A DNA stretch of 64,000 nt from Moraxella caprae DSM 19149 (GCF_000426885.1 NZ_AUGF01000017.1:1-64000), one strand, 5' to 3'; positions 29,267 to 39,810 are shown, numbered from the stretch's first letter. Made by a program: numbers and translations. Notes: generated by a model not told the origin, from the letters alone.

Positions 29267-30703
29267 CTAATCGGAGCTAGTTTTGTCATCTTCACTGACG
29301 TCATGGTTTGTCGGATTGTCTGATGTGTCAGTTGTGCTTCGTGTATTATCTACCAAAGGAATATGCACAAGAACTTCTAGCCCGCCATTGTCATGGTTGC
29401 GGGCGATGACCTCGCCTTGGTGCAGGTGAGCGATACGACTGACGATGGCAAGACCTAGCCCACTGCCTTGGGTTGTCCGTGCTGTCTCACCACGCTCAAA
29501 AGGTTGCATAATACGTTGTAGTTCACTCTCCGCCACACCCTCGCCCTCATCACGCACACTGATGGTGAGTATTCTTTTTTTAAGGGTGTTGGCGGTCAAA
29601 TCATCAGCGTCTCGATAGTCAATCACCGCCCCCAAATGGATGGGTTCACGCCCATAACGCACCGCATTATTGACCAAATTGACAATCAAGCGTTTCATGG
29701 ATAAAGGACGCACCATGACATCTTCGGCGACCCGATTGTCATAGACAAAACGCACGTCATTAAACTGCACGCTGATTTCATGGAAAATCAGCTCCAAATT
29801 GGTCGCTCGCACTGCTTCATCCGAGCCGTCTTTCATAAATGACATGAACTGCTCCAAAATAGCATCCATGTCCTCGATGTCATACACCAACCCTTCTCGA
29901 AAAAACTCATCAGGCAACATCTCGGCAGTCAGTCGCATGCGAGTTAGGGGCGTGCGTAGGTCATGGCTGATGCCAGCGAGCATGATGGTGCGTTCTTTTT
30001 GGGCTTGATGTAGAGTGTGAAATAGGCGGTTAAAGGCGGTATTGACTTTACGAATCTCATTTGAGCCAACCTCGGGTAGCACGGTCGCATGTCCTAGATG
30101 AATGTAGTCATTGGCGGTGCGTTCTAGTTTTTTTAGTGGGCGATTTAGGCGACGCACCAAAACCAGACTTACCAAAATGGTCAAAATCGGCAAGCCAAAC
30201 ACAAAACCTGCCAGTAACCCCGCACTGTACTGCGAGTAGTGAATGACAGGCTCACGCAGCCAAACGTTGGGGTATTTGCTGTCCCAAATCCACAGCTTCG
30301 GGGTTGGTTTGAACTTAAAATAAACCTTGACCTCACGCCCAAGCTCTCGGCTGACTTGCCCTGCAAAAATGTCGGTAAAAAAGTCAGCCACTATCTTGTC
30401 ATTGACCACAGGAAACTCGCTCGGGTCGCTGATGATTTGCACATGGCTGTTGTCCTGCACCCATTTGAGCATGGCAGGGTCGTCTGCAAAGCTCCGATTG
30501 GCGTTGTCAATAAAGGTCAGCTCGCTTGCCAAATAACTGGCGTGATTCTTAATCTCAGGCAGATACAGGCTTCGCCAAATGAGCCAAATCGATAAGGCGA
30601 TACTGGCAAAGACGATAAAAATCACCATGCTGACCGTCTGCCATGTGTTAGAATTTAGCGTGTGTCTGATTTTAAGTTGCCAGTACTTGTAATTTTTTTT
30701 CAT
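29267..30703 (-). CDS. envZ: Sensor histidine kinase, EnvZ type
   Basis: Inner-membrane kinase of 478 residues. Two membrane helices (about 22-44 and 162-182) enclose a periplasmic region; HAMP follows, then LAGISHDLRTPLTRMRLTAEM, the EnvZ H-box with phospho-His, and the ATPase motifs NLVNNAVRYG, VRDEGEGV and GSGLGLAIV. A 30-residue Asp/Ser/Thr-rich tail ends the protein. No ompR lies next to it within the window, which is unusual since ompR-envZ normally form an operon. The upstream region is divergent to rpsP. Confidence 0.85.
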   Translation of the reverse strand: MKKNYKYWQLKIRHTLNSNTWQTVSMVIFIVFASIALSIWLIWRSLYLPEIKNHASYLASELTFIDNANRSFADDPAMLKWVQDNSHVQIISDPSEFPVVNDKIVADFFTDIFAGQVSRELGREVKVYFKFKPTPKLWIWDSKYPNVWLREPVIHYSQYSAGLLAGFVFGLPILTILVSLVLVRRLNRPLKKLERTANDYIHLGHATVLPEVGSNEIRKVNTAFNRLFHTLHQAQKERTIMLAGISHDLRTPLTRMRLTAEMLPDEFFREGLVYDIEDMDAILEQFMSFMKDGSDEAVRATNLELIFHEISVQFNDVRFVYDNRVAEDVMVRPLSMKRLIVNLVNNAVRYGREPIHLGAVIDYRDADDLTANTLKKRILTISVRDEGEGVAESELQRIMQPFERGETARTTQGSGLGLAIVSRIAHLHQGEVIARNHDNGGLEVLVHIPLVDNTRSTTDTSDNPTNHDVSEDDKTSSD

Positions 30704-30840
30704 AAAAATGGGATAAAAGTGCGATACGCTCTATTTTAACACACGTTTTGTGCATAAAGTCGGAAATTGCTTTGTCAAACCAATTTATGCCCATGTTGTC
30801 GGGTATTGCATCACGGCATGAGAATTTTTAAAAAATTACT

Positions 30841-30868
30841 TTGAAAATGGCATAAAAATTGGTATAAT
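30841..30868 (+). promoter_or_regulatory. rpsP promoter
   Basis: TTGAAA (30841-30846), 16-base spacer, TATAAT (30863-30868), giving a leader of about 100 bases before rpsP. Confidence 0.65.
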
Positions 30869-30978
30869 TAGGGTCTTTTTATAAATCTGGTTTTGCCATC
30901 GGCTCATCCTCACATTTTTGGCGACCAGTTTTTTCTTGCAAATACTTTATCATTTAATGAATTCAAGAGAGAATTATC

Positions 30979-31224
30979 ATGGTTGTTATTCGTCTAGCTC
31001 GTGGCGGTTCAAAAAAACGCCCATTCTACCAAATCGTTGTTGCTGACAAGCGTGCGTCTCGTGACGGTCGCCACATTGAGCGTATCGGCTTCTTTAACCC
31101 ACTGGCTCGTGGTCAAGAAGAAGCGTTTCGCATTGACCAAGACGCTTATAATGCGTGGATTGGTAAAGGGGCTCAGCCTTCTGACCGTGTTGCTCAACTG
31201 GTTAAGGCTAGCAACAAAGCGTAA
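30979..31224 (+). CDS. rpsP: 30S ribosomal protein S16
   Basis: Small-subunit assembly protein. The 81 residues open [25 protein letters not shown], the S16 signature. First gene of the rpsP-rimM pair, with its own promoter and a GAGAG ribosome site. Confidence 0.98.
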   Translation: MVVIRLARGGSKKRPFYQIVVADKRASRDGRHIERIGFFNPLARGQEEAFRIDQDAYNAWIGKGAQPSDRVAQLVKASNKA

Positions 31225-31379
31225 TCGCTGACATCTTGTGTCGGTTTGTGTGTCTCTTATCATTGATTGATGAGTGTCATGCAGACCGATTTTTATTTAT
31301 CTCTTTACTGGTTTTAAAATAAGTCAAAACTCTTATTTACCTCGCAAGCATTTATTTTTATTAATTTATTTAAAACGCC

Positions 31380-31913
31380 ATGACAACATCGCCCAATCCC
31401 GACACGCTCATCCAAATCGCTACCCTAAAAAAACCTTATGGCATTAAGGGCTGGCTGTGGGTATTTAGCTTGACTGACAACCGCTCGGACATCTTTGACA
31501 TGCCTCATTGGTACATGAAAACAGCACTCGGTTTTCGCCCTTTGACGGTCAGTGACTGGCGAGAGCAGGGGGCAGGGTTGGTGGCAAGTTTTAAGGAAGT
31601 GCCTGACCGTAACGTGGCAGAGACCATGAATGGCGTGAGCGTTTGGGTGGATAAATCAAATTTGCCTACGCTAGATGATGATGAGTATTATTGGTCGGAC
31701 TTGGTGGGGCTGACAATCATTAACGAAGAAGGCGATAATTTGGGCGTCATCAAAGAGATGTTCGAGACATCTGCCCATGCCATCATTTCGGTCAAGCCGA
31801 CTGCCGAGAGCGTGGATGGCGAAGACAGGCTCATTCCGTGGCACAGCGACATCGTGCTTAATGTGGATTTGGACGCCAAAACCATGCTCGTGGCATGGGG
31901 CAGGGACTATTAA
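31380..31913 (+). CDS. rimM: 16S rRNA processing protein RimM
   Basis: Assists 30S head assembly through S19. The 177 residues contain the N-terminal domain (IATLKKPYGIKGWLWVFSLTD, with the conserved GIKG) and the PRC-barrel domain (YYWSDLVGLTI..GVIKEM), ending LIPWHSDIVLNVDLDAKTM. In related bacteria trmD and rplS follow; here a ferredoxin gene starts 3 bases after the stop. Confidence 0.95.
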   Translation: MTTSPNPDTLIQIATLKKPYGIKGWLWVFSLTDNRSDIFDMPHWYMKTALGFRPLTVSDWREQGAGLVASFKEVPDRNVAETMNGVSVWVDKSNLPTLDDDEYYWSDLVGLTIINEEGDNLGVIKEMFETSAHAIISVKPTAESVDGEDRLIPWHSDIVLNVDLDAKTMLVAWGRDY

Positions 31914-32165
<252 letters not shown>

Positions 32166-32180
32166 ATAAGGGCGATGATT

Positions 32181-32446
32181 GGGGCGTGCCTACCCTTTAT
32201 AACACAATTTAAATCTTAAAAATTTGTAAAAACAAACCACTTGTTTTTGCATGAAAAATGGCTATCCGACCACTTAATTTAAAAAGTTAAATTAAATTAA
32301 ATTCTTAAAATTTACCTGATTAAGTGGTCGGATGTTTTCATCGTCAAAATCCTTGTTGATATTTCAATATCAACTGCGGAATTTTCCTTGAAAAACGGGC
32401 GATTTCCCCTATTTTTCATTGCAAATACAAAAGGCAGGCACGCCCC
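32181..32446 (-). repeat. Dispersed structured repeat, copy 3 (inverted, with extra hairpin)
   Basis: Same family as copies 1 and 2 but in reverse orientation. The ends GGGGCGTGCCTACC and, on the other strand, GGGGCGTGCCTGCC differ at one position. It is about 60 bp longer than the others because of an internal hairpin: ATCCGACCACTTAAT (32264-32278) and its exact complement (32319-32333) around an AT-rich loop. The apical stem is TTGATAT/ATATCAA, a paired change relative to copies 1 and 2. It fills most of the 322-base ferredoxin to DUF475 gap. Confidence 0.8.
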
Positions 32447-32487
32447 ATTTATTGCTTTTCTTGTTATAAAACAGGAACATCTCATCC

Positions 32488-33561
32488 ATGATGAAAACCC
32501 TTAAACATTTTTATTTTGACATCTTTTTTACCATCGCCTGCTTGATTGGGGCGGCGTATTGGGGATTTACGCACGGTGGGACAACCGCCATGCTCTCGGC
32601 ACTGTTTATTACAATGGTGCTGGCACTGATGGAAATCTCATTGTCCTTTGATAATGCGGTGGTCAATGCGTCCGTTTTAAAGCATTGGGATAAGTTTTGG
32701 AAAACGATTTTCTTAACCGTTGGTATGCTCATCGCTATCTTTGGTATGCGACTGGTGTTCCCCATTGTCATTGTGGCAGTTACGGCAGACATGGGCATGA
32801 AAGAAGTTGTCGATTTGGCACTCAATAACCCCAAAGAATACTCCGCCAAGCTCATGGCACACCATGCTGAGATTGCTGCTTTTGGTGGTATGTTCCTACT
32901 GCTTGTCTTTTTGAACTTTGTATTTGACGACAAAGACATTCATTGGTTTGGCTGGCTTGAAAAACGCCTTGCTAAGTTTGGTAAAGTCGATGCCATGAGC
33001 GTGTTTGTGGCGATTGTGATTTTGATGACATCTTTGTCGTGGGTGGATGAAGCTCACGAACCTGCTGTCCTTATGGCAGGCGTGTGGGGTATTCTTATCT
33101 ACATGGGTGTCAATGTGCTATCTACTTTCTTAGAAGGTGATGATGACGATGACAAAGTGGACGGCAACGAAGTGGCAGGCGCGATTGCCAAAGGCGGTAT
33201 CGCAGGCTTTTTATATTTAGAAGTATTAGATGCGTCATTTAGTTTTGACGGCGTGATTGGGGCGTTTGCCATTACCAATGACGTGGTTATCATCATGATT
33301 GGTCTTGCCATTGGGGCGATGTTTGTGCGTTCGATGACGATTTTCTTGGTCGAAAAAGGCACGCTAGATGAGTTTGTGTACCTAGAACACGGGGCTCATT
33401 ATGCCATTGGTGCGTTGGCGATTATCATGCTTATCTCGATGAAATTTCATGTGCCAGAGATTGTCACGGGGCTTATCGGGGTTGCCTTTATCGTGGCGTC
33501 TGTGATAGCTTCCATTCGTTACCGCAAAAATAATCCGCATAAGTCCATCTCCCAGCAGTGA
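32488..33561 (+). CDS. DUF475 / TerC-superfamily integral membrane protein
   Basis: A 357-residue protein with about eight or nine hydrophobic helices. The pattern LMEISLSFDNAVVNASVLKHW with acidic residues inside membrane segments, repeated as LEVLDASFSFDGVIGAFAI, is typical of the TerC/YjbE-like superfamily and specifically DUF475. An Asp-rich cytoplasmic stretch (EGDDDDDKVDGNE) lies between. Relatives are linked to metal or tellurite handling, but the substrate cannot be inferred. ATG-ATG at the start leaves one codon of uncertainty. It stands as a single gene. Confidence 0.85.
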   Translation: MMKTLKHFYFDIFFTIACLIGAAYWGFTHGGTTAMLSALFITMVLALMEISLSFDNAVVNASVLKHWDKFWKTIFLTVGMLIAIFGMRLVFPIVIVAVTADMGMKEVVDLALNNPKEYSAKLMAHHAEIAAFGGMFLLLVFLNFVFDDKDIHWFGWLEKRLAKFGKVDAMSVFVAIVILMTSLSWVDEAHEPAVLMAGVWGILIYMGVNVLSTFLEGDDDDDKVDGNEVAGAIAKGGIAGFLYLEVLDASFSFDGVIGAFAITNDVVIIMIGLAIGAMFVRSMTIFLVEKGTLDEFVYLEHGAHYAIGALAIIMLISMKFHVPEIVTGLIGVAFIVASVIASIRYRKNNPHKSISQQ

Positions 33562-33677
33562 TAAGCCATGCTTAAAGCTGGTTAAAGTGCAAATAATGCC
33601 ATAAAACAGCAAAACCGCTTGTACTCTGCTACATTCATTGCTAAGATACGTCTTATTTTTATCAATAAGGCATTATC

Positions 33678-35069
33678 ATGACTACTACCCAAACCGCCCA
33701 AATGTGGGGCGGACGTTTTACCGAAGCCACCGACCGTTTTGTTGCCGAATTTACCGCCTCGGTCAATTTTGACAAACGCATGGCAAATCAAGACATACAA
33801 GGCTCTATCGCCCACGCCACCATGCTTGGGCAGTGCGGTATCATCACCGCCGATGAAAGCCGTCAAATCGTGGACGGACTGACTCAAATCAAAGGCGAGA
33901 TTGAGCGTGGCGAATTTGAATGGCGTGTGGAGCTAGAAGACGTTCATATGAACATTGAGAGTCGCTTGACCGCCTTGATTGGCGATGTCGGCAAAAAACT
34001 GCACACAGGGCGTAGCCGTAACGACCAAGTGGCAACCGACATTCGCCTGTACCTAAGAGATGAGACCGACAAAATCATCGCCTTGATTGGCAAATTACAA
34101 AACGGTCTACTTGATTTGGCAGGCAAACACACCACGACCATCATGCCGGGTTTTACGCATTTGCAGACCGCCCAGCCTGTGAGTTTTTCTCATCATGTCA
34201 TGGCGTGGTTTGAGATGCTTTGCCGTGATAGCGAGCGTTTTGCCCAGACTTGCACTCGCATTAACCAAATGCCACTTGGCTCGGCGGCTCTGGCAGGGAC
34301 AACTTATCCCATTGACCGCACAATCACCGCTCGTCTGCTTGGCTTTGACGGCATTTGTGAGAACTCGCTCGATGCGGTGTCTGACCGTGATTTTGCCATT
34401 GAATTTACCGCCAACGCCAGCATTTTGATGATGCACCTATCTCGCATGAGTGAAGAGCTGATTTTGTGGATGTCGGCACAGTTTGGTTTTATCCATATCC
34501 CTGACCGCTTTTGTACAGGGTCGTCCATCATGCCCCAAAAGAAAAATCCTGACGTGCCAGAGCTTGTGCGTGGCAAGACCGCTCGTGTGTTCGGACAGCT
34601 CACAACTCTGCTCACACTCATGAAAAATCAGCCCCTAGCGTACAATAAGGACAACCAAGAAGACAAAGACCCCCTGTTTGACTGCGTGGACACGCTGACA
34701 GGCTCGCTCATCGCCTTTGCCGATATGCTCCCAAACATCACGCCAAACGCCCAAAATATGCGTACCGCCACGATGAAAGGCTATGCCACAGCGACTGATT
34801 TGGCGGATTATTTGGTTAAAAAGGGCTTGCCGTTTCGTGATGCTCATGAAGTGGTTGGGAGTGCGGTGGCGTTGGGTGTGGCAAAAGGCGTGGATTTGAG
34901 TGAGCTTAGCCTTGATGAGTTAAAGGCGTTTAGTCCGCTCATCGGCGATGATGTCTTTGACTGCTTAACCCTAGAAGGCTCGCTAAACGCTCGTAATCAT
35001 ATCGGTGGTACCGCCCCAGAGCAGGTGGTAAAAGCGATTGAGCGGGGGCGTGGTCGAGTTAAAGGTTAA
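33678..35069 (+). CDS. argH: Argininosuccinate lyase
   Basis: Final step of arginine biosynthesis, splitting argininosuccinate into arginine and fumarate. The 463-residue fumarase/aspartase-superfamily protein has the signature [15 protein letters not shown] with the catalytic Ser, [13 protein letters not shown], and [20 protein letters not shown]. Full length. Single-gene unit ending in a terminator. Confidence 0.98.
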   Translation: MTTTQTAQMWGGRFTEATDRFVAEFTASVNFDKRMANQDIQGSIAHATMLGQCGIITADESRQIVDGLTQIKGEIERGEFEWRVELEDVHMNIESRLTALIGDVGKKLHTGRSRNDQVATDIRLYLRDETDKIIALIGKLQNGLLDLAGKHTTTIMPGFTHLQTAQPVSFSHHVMAWFEMLCRDSERFAQTCTRINQMPLGSAALAGTTYPIDRTITARLLGFDGICENSLDAVSDRDFAIEFTANASILMMHLSRMSEELILWMSAQFGFIHIPDRFCTGSSIMPQKKNPDVPELVRGKTARVFGQLTTLLTLMKNQPLAYNKDNQEDKDPLFDCVDTLTGSLIAFADMLPNITPNAQNMRTATMKGYATATDLADYLVKKGLPFRDAHEVVGSAVALGVAKGVDLSELSLDELKAFSPLIGDDVFDCLTLEGSLNARNHIGGTAPEQVVKAIERGRGRVKG

Positions 35070-35085
35070 TTAAAGCGTGATTGAT

Positions 35086-35120
35086 AAAACCCAATGCGTG
35101 AAGTTAAGTATTGGGTTTTT
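35086..35120 (+). terminator. Terminator after argH
   Basis: AAAACCCAAT pairs with ATTGGGTTTT around a 14-base loop, followed by more T residues. Confidence 0.8.
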
Positions 35121-35267
35121 GTTTGGGTAGATTGGCAGGTTTTTTTTGCAAAAAAACAAAATTAAGACTTGCCTTAATTTGAAATGTTGATTTTAAAAAA
35201 CACCCTTGCAATCACTTTCAAATTTTTATAAACTGATAGAAATCTATGAAAAATATAGGGGGAAAAT

Positions 35268-35489
35268 ATGCTTATCGCCTATCAAGCTAAAATCAATGGC
35301 AATCAAATCCATTGGATAGACGCACCGCCTGATGTGTCTGATGTGGAAGTGCTGATTTTGCCAAAACAAAAACAGGACACGCCCAAACCCAAACGCCAAC
35401 CCCCAAAAGAATTGCAAGGACAAATGCAAATTGTGGGCGATATTTTTGATATGTCAGAAAGTTATCAAGAGTGGGAGCATTTTAAATGA
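35268..35489 (+). CDS. Putative antitoxin of a PIN-domain toxin pair
   Basis: A 73-residue protein with a strand-rich N-terminus (MLIAYQAKINGNQIHWIDAP) and a Lys/Pro-rich linker, ending GDIFDMSESYQEWEHF, the kind of C-terminal helix that plugs a PIN toxin. A GGGGGAAAA ribosome site precedes the ATG. It overlaps the toxin gene by 4 bases (ATGA), so the two are translationally coupled. The DNA-binding class is not recognised. Confidence 0.72.
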   Translation: MLIAYQAKINGNQIHWIDAPPDVSDVEVLILPKQKQDTPKPKRQPPKELQGQMQIVGDIFDMSESYQEWEHFK

Positions 35490-35887
35490 AATCACTCTTA
35501 TTGGATACGCATATTTTATTGTGGCATGTCAATGAGCCTGATTTGCTTTCTGATAAAATCAAACAAGCGGTTGATACTTATGATAAAGTATATGTTTCAG
35601 CCATTTCGTGTTTTGAGATTAATTGGCTTGTTCGTCACAATCGGGTTGTGTTGCCAAATGGGCTTAATTATACCGCTTGGATAACACGCATTCAGGAATT
35701 AACTGACATTGAATTTTTAAACATCACACCAGAAATTGCCAGCTTGTCAGTTGAATTGTTCGAACATCACAAAGACCCTTGGGACAGACTTGTCATCGCC
35801 ACCGCTTTAATTCACGATTGCCATCTAGCAAGTGTGGATACCAAATTCCCTTTGTATCAAGAATTAAATAACAAACTTATTAACTAA
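35486..35887 (+). CDS. VapC-type PIN-domain toxin
   Basis: Predicted Mg-dependent ribonuclease toxin of a type II system. The 133 residues show PIN acidic residues in order: [10 protein letters not shown] (Asp), SCFEINW (Glu), [11 protein letters not shown] (Asp) and SVDTKFPLY (Asp). The subgroup 'LLLDTHxLLW' is common among VapC proteins. Position directly after, and overlapping, a small putative antitoxin supports the call. yggX begins 16 bases downstream and may be read through from this pair. Confidence 0.85.
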   Translation: MKSLLLDTHILLWHVNEPDLLSDKIKQAVDTYDKVYVSAISCFEINWLVRHNRVVLPNGLNYTAWITRIQELTDIEFLNITPEIASLSVELFEHHKDPWDRLVIATALIHDCHLASVDTKFPLYQELNNKLIN

Positions 35888-35903
35888 AAAGGCAACCCAA
35901 CAA

Positions 35904-36197
35904 ATGACCGAAATGTTTAACCCCAAAGCCAACCTTGTATTTTGTCGTAAATACCAAGAAAATCTGCCAAAAATGCCAAATCCGCCTTTCCCCAATGCCA
36001 AAGGCGAGGAAATCCAAAACACCGTCTCAAAAAAAGCGTGGGACGAATGGCTAGAATTACAAACCATGCTCATCAACGAAAAACACCTGAGTATGGTGGA
36101 CAAAGACGCCAAAAAATTCATCGCTGAACAGCGTGAATTATTCTTAGACAATGGCGACTATGAACGCCCAGCAGGGTTTAAGCCCAAAGACATCTAA
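35904..36197 (+). CDS. Probable Fe(2+)-trafficking protein YggX
   Basis: A small cytoplasmic protein linked to protection of iron-sulfur clusters from oxidation. It has 97 residues with the family features F-C-R near the N-terminus ([27 protein letters not shown], spread over two motifs), [15 protein letters not shown], and the ending ERPAGFKPK. It follows the toxin gene closely, a position where a yggX promoter is not obvious. Confidence 0.92.
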   Translation: MTEMFNPKANLVFCRKYQENLPKMPNPPFPNAKGEEIQNTVSKKAWDEWLELQTMLINEKHLSMVDKDAKKFIAEQRELFLDNGDYERPAGFKPKDI

Positions 36198-36223
36198 CTT
36201 TGCACTAAATTTTATTTAAGTAT

Positions 36224-36254
36224 AAAAAAATCGGACTTAGTGTCCGATTTTGTT
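36224..36254. terminator. Bidirectional terminator between yggX and a lipoprotein gene
   Basis: AATCGGAC and GTCCGATT form the stem, with A-tract on the left and T-tract on the right, between convergent genes. Confidence 0.85.
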
Positions 36255-36272
36255 TTTTGGATCAACAAGGAA

Positions 36273-36698
36273 TTAGCACGCCACACCGATAATCCATTCA
36301 CTCTTATCATTAGTGCTTTTGTCTAGGTCTGCACGGCGAACTAATGGCTCGGTACAGCCTTTGGGGGTGATATAGCTGATGGCGATTTTGACTGCGGTAT
36401 CTGCCATAATCGCTGTGCCATCTGCTGTACGCACATGGATATAAAAAGGTTGCTCTAATGGAACGACATAGCTATCAAGCAGATAAATCCTGTCGCCATA
36501 AGTGACTTTAGCGTGATAGTCTTTAAAATGAAGCATGCCCACACCGTCCACATAGGTATCAGGGCTAAGCGATTCGTTGGTCTTTTTGGTGTTGGGCATG
36601 ACCAGTAGAGATGGCATGGCAGGCGGTGTAGCAGGTGTACTGGCACAACCGACCAGCATCCCTGCTGTGATGAGAGTTGATAATAATTTTTTCATCAT
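36273..36698 (-). CDS. Predicted lipoprotein of unknown function
   Basis: A 141-residue protein with a lipoprotein signal (LLSTLITAGMLVGC-ASTP). The mature part begins with a Pro/Ala-rich spacer and ends with two cysteines (GCTEPLV and GVAC) that could form a disulfide in the periplasm. Not recognised as a family. Located 24 bases downstream of sstT on the same strand, so probably co-transcribed. The first two codons are both ATG. Confidence 0.7.
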   Translation of the reverse strand: MMKKLLSTLITAGMLVGCASTPATPPAMPSLLVMPNTKKTNESLSPDTYVDGVGMLHFKDYHAKVTYGDRIYLLDSYVVPLEQPFYIHVRTADGTAIMADTAVKIAISYITPKGCTEPLVRRADLDKSTNDKSEWIIGVAC

Positions 36699-36722
36699 TG
36701 CTCCTTTTGTCCTTTGAATCTC

Positions 36723-37937
36723 TTAACCTTTATAAGCATATTTAGGGTCGGCAGCAGCGGTAAATAGCACGTCGGTTGATGAGTTAAGGGCAGTCTCTGC
36801 CGAGTCTTGTACCACACCGATGATAAAGCCGATGGCAACGACCTGCATGGCGATGTCGTTGGAGATATTAAACAGTCCGCACGCCAATGGGATGAGCAGT
36901 AGTGAGCCACCTGCCACGCCTGAGGCACCACAAGCACTGACAGAGCCAACGATGGCAAGCAGTAGGGCTTGGAAGAAGCTGACTTCCACGCCAAGGGTAT
37001 GAGCGGCGGCAAGCGTTAGGATGTTGATGGTGATGGCAGCCCCCGCCATGTTGATGGTTGCCCCCAGCGGAATGGTGAGTGAGTAGGTGTCTTCGTTTAG
37101 CCCAAGTTTTTTGGCAAGGTTCATGTTCACTGGAATGTTGGCGGCGGACGAACGGGTAAAAAATGCCGTCACTCCTGATTCACGCAGGCAGGCGATAACG
37201 AGCGGGTAGGGGTTTTTACGAGTCTTGACCAAGACGATGAGCGGATTCACCACCAAAGCGATGAACAGCATGGCACCAACCAGTACGATAAGTAGCTTGG
37301 CGTAGCTTGCCAGACCGTCAAAACCTGTCTCTGCCACGGTCTTTGATACCAGTCCTAAGATGCCAAATGGGGCAATCGCCACAATCCATTTTACCACCGC
37401 TGAGACGGCGTTTGAGATGTCATGTACGACCGTCTTGGTGGTCTCGGACGCATGACGTAGCCCCAAACCAATCAGTACCGACCATGTCAAAATACCCAGA
37501 TAGTTGGCATTGCTAAGGGCGGTCACGGGGTTGGCGACCAGATTCATGAGTAGGTTTTTTAGGACTTCACGTAAAGATTGGGGGGCGGACTGTTCTACCG
37601 CTTGTATGTCGGCCAGACCCACAAGTTCAATGGGAAAGGCAAAACTTGCCAGTACAGCAGTCAAAGCAGCGGTAAATGTCCCCACCACATACAGTAGCAT
37701 GACAGGCTTGACCCGAGCATCACTACTGCTCTTAAATCCTGCCACGGCAGATAGTACCAAGGCGAACACCAATATCGGGGCGACTGCTTTTAAGGCTCCG
37801 ACAAACACATCGCCCAGCACCCCAAGCGACATACCAACTTCTTTGGTAACACTGCCAATCAACACGCCTAGCACTAAGGCAATCAAAATAAGTGGCACAA
37901 GTCCCACACGCATGTATGCATTCACAAGTTGACGCAT
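36723..37937 (-). CDS. sstT: Serine/threonine transporter SstT
   Basis: Sodium-coupled serine and threonine importer of the dicarboxylate/amino acid:cation symporter family. The 404 residues have about eight to nine membrane helices and the re-entrant loops. Family signatures are present: [39 protein letters not shown] and the C-terminal [19 protein letters not shown]. Full length and intact. Confidence 0.94.
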   Translation of the reverse strand: MRQLVNAYMRVGLVPLILIALVLGVLIGSVTKEVGMSLGVLGDVFVGALKAVAPILVFALVLSAVAGFKSSSDARVKPVMLLYVVGTFTAALTAVLASFAFPIELVGLADIQAVEQSAPQSLREVLKNLLMNLVANPVTALSNANYLGILTWSVLIGLGLRHASETTKTVVHDISNAVSAVVKWIVAIAPFGILGLVSKTVAETGFDGLASYAKLLIVLVGAMLFIALVVNPLIVLVKTRKNPYPLVIACLRESGVTAFFTRSSAANIPVNMNLAKKLGLNEDTYSLTIPLGATINMAGAAITINILTLAAAHTLGVEVSFFQALLLAIVGSVSACGASGVAGGSLLLIPLACGLFNISNDIAMQVVAIGFIIGVVQDSAETALNSSTDVLFTAAADPKYAYKG

Positions 37938-38048
37938 GAATCATTCCTTATTAACAAACACTTGTCAAATCACAAGATGATAAGATTACAAAATGTGATA
38001 ACTATACCACTTTTTGTAATAAAGGTGTTAATGAATTTTTATTTTGTT

Positions 38049-38254
38049 AGGGCGTACCTGCCTTTGGTATTTGCAATGAAAACCACGAAAAATCGCACGT
38101 TTTTCAAGGAGAAAACTTGAGATTGATAGTTGTTCTATCAAGCAAGTTTTCGCCTTCGAGCCACAAGATTTGGCCATTTTTCATGCAAAAATAGATAAAA
38201 GCGTTAAATTTTCATCTTATTTTATAAAAATGTTATCAATGGTAGGCACTCCCT
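38049..38254 (+). repeat. Dispersed structured repeat, copy 2
   Basis: A 206-bp member of the family at 13324 and 32181, in the same orientation as copy 1. The ends are AGGGCGTACCTGCC and, on the other strand, AGGGAGTGCCTACC. The inner pair TTTGCAATGAAAA / CATTTTTCATGCAAA and the apical hairpin TTGATAG/CTATCAA are preserved. It occupies most of the 382-base sstT-pepA gap. Confidence 0.8.
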
Positions 38255-38272
38255 ATAATTCTCAAAGGCAAA

Positions 38273-38300
38273 AAAACGACCATGCACATATGGTCGTTTT
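38273..38300 (-). terminator. Terminator of pepA
   Basis: AAAACGACCAT and ATGGTCGTTTT form an 11-bp stem; on the minus strand it runs into seven T residues. Confidence 0.85.
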
Positions 38301-38319
38301 GAATGATGATTTGTTGGGG

Positions 38320-39810
38320 TTAGTCTGCTTGTCCCACTAAGTAACGCATGAGCATGGGGACAGGGCGACCGCTTGCTCCTTTGTTGTCGCCACCTGACCA
38401 TGCTGTCCCTGCAATGTCTAAGTGAGCCCATGCTTGACCTTCTTTGATAAAGCGTTGCAAGAAGCACGCTGCCGTGATAGAGCCGCCTTCACGCCCGCCG
38501 ATGTTTTGGACGTCTGCAAAGGTGGATTTGAGCTGTTCATCATAGGCATCATCTAGGGGCATTTGCCATACTAGGTCGCCTGTGTACTCGCCTGCTTCTT
38601 CTAAGGCGAACAGCGTGTCTTCGTCATTACAATACAACCCTGAACGCACTCCACCCAAGGCAATCACGCACGCCCCTGTCAGGGTCGCCGCATCGATGAT
38701 GGTGCGTGGCTTGTAGTTGTCTTGGACGTAGCACAGGGCGTCACACAGCACCAGACGACCTTCGGCATCGGTGTTTAGAATCTCAACACTCATGCCGTTC
38801 ATGGCGGTTACGATGTCTGATGGGCGAGTGGCTTTGCCCGATGGCATGTTCTCAGCACAGGCAAGCACCACGACCATATCCAGTGGCAGGCGAGCTTCAC
38901 ACACCGCTTTGATGGTGCCAAGCATGGCAGCTGCTCCGCCCATGTCGTATTTCATCTCATCCATGCCTGCTGATGGTTTTAGTGAGATACCGCCTGTGTC
39001 AAAGGTAATGCCTTTGCCGACTAGGGCGATGGGGTCTTTTAGTTTGCTCTTTTTCTTGCCTGATTTGCCGTGGTATTCGATGATTGCCAGTTTGCCTTCG
39101 TTGTCTGAACCTTGTGAAACTGCCAAGAAACAGCCCATGCCCAGTTTTTTCATCTCTTTTTCACCAAGCACGCTCACACTGACCACGTCTTTGTAGTCTT
39201 TGCCCAGTTTTTCGGCAACTTTGGCAAGCTCAGCAGGGGTCATGATGTTGGGGGCGTCATTGGCGACATCACGAGCCAAACTCTGCCCGATGTGTGTGGC
39301 AGTAGCGATGGCTAGGGCGTTTTCGTAGTCGGCTTTGGTGTCTTGGGTGTTGATAAATTCAACAGCAGATAGGGCGATTTTGTCGCCTTTTTTGGATTTG
39401 TAGGGTTCAAAGCGGTATTCGGCATGCAGTAAGGCATTGACAAACTGTCCAAAGTGCTTTTGGCAAATGACATCGCCCCACGCCACGACCGCAGATTTGC
39501 TGTTTTTGATGGTGTTAAAGGTGGCTTTGCCCAGTTTTGGCATTTGCCCTGCCAGCTTGTCCAGCGAGCCTGTACCAATCACGCTGATGACATGTCCGTC
39601 ATCAATGCCATAATCGGTCACGCTCTCACCGACCGAGCCTTTAAAGCCACTGGCTTTGATGAGTGCGTTGGCACGGTCTAGGTGACCGCTGTCAAGGTTG
39701 CCCAAAATCTTGGCATCGCTGTCGGCAAAGACGACCAGATGGGGCTGGGCTTTGGTTTTTTTGGGGCTAAGCTTGTCGCTGACGCTTAGGTTTAGGGTGG
39801 ATACAGACAT
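38320..39810 (-). CDS. pepA: Leucyl aminopeptidase (M17)
   Basis: Dizinc/dimanganese cytosolic aminopeptidase of family M17. The 496 residues have a variable N-terminal domain and the catalytic C-terminal domain with VGKGITFDTGGISLKPS (metal Lys/Asp), MKYDMGGAAAMLG and the signature NTDAEGRLVL. Some M17 proteins also act as DNA-binding regulators, which cannot be judged here. Reads leftward with its own terminator. Confidence 0.95.
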   Translation of the reverse strand: MSVSTLNLSVSDKLSPKKTKAQPHLVVFADSDAKILGNLDSGHLDRANALIKASGFKGSVGESVTDYGIDDGHVISVIGTGSLDKLAGQMPKLGKATFNTIKNSKSAVVAWGDVICQKHFGQFVNALLHAEYRFEPYKSKKGDKIALSAVEFINTQDTKADYENALAIATATHIGQSLARDVANDAPNIMTPAELAKVAEKLGKDYKDVVSVSVLGEKEMKKLGMGCFLAVSQGSDNEGKLAIIEYHGKSGKKKSKLKDPIALVGKGITFDTGGISLKPSAGMDEMKYDMGGAAAMLGTIKAVCEARLPLDMVVVLACAENMPSGKATRPSDIVTAMNGMSVEILNTDAEGRLVLCDALCYVQDNYKPRTIIDAATLTGACVIALGGVRSGLYCNDEDTLFALEEAGEYTGDLVWQMPLDDAYDEQLKSTFADVQNIGGREGGSITAACFLQRFIKEGQAWAHLDIAGTAWSGGDNKGASGRPVPMLMRYLVGQAD

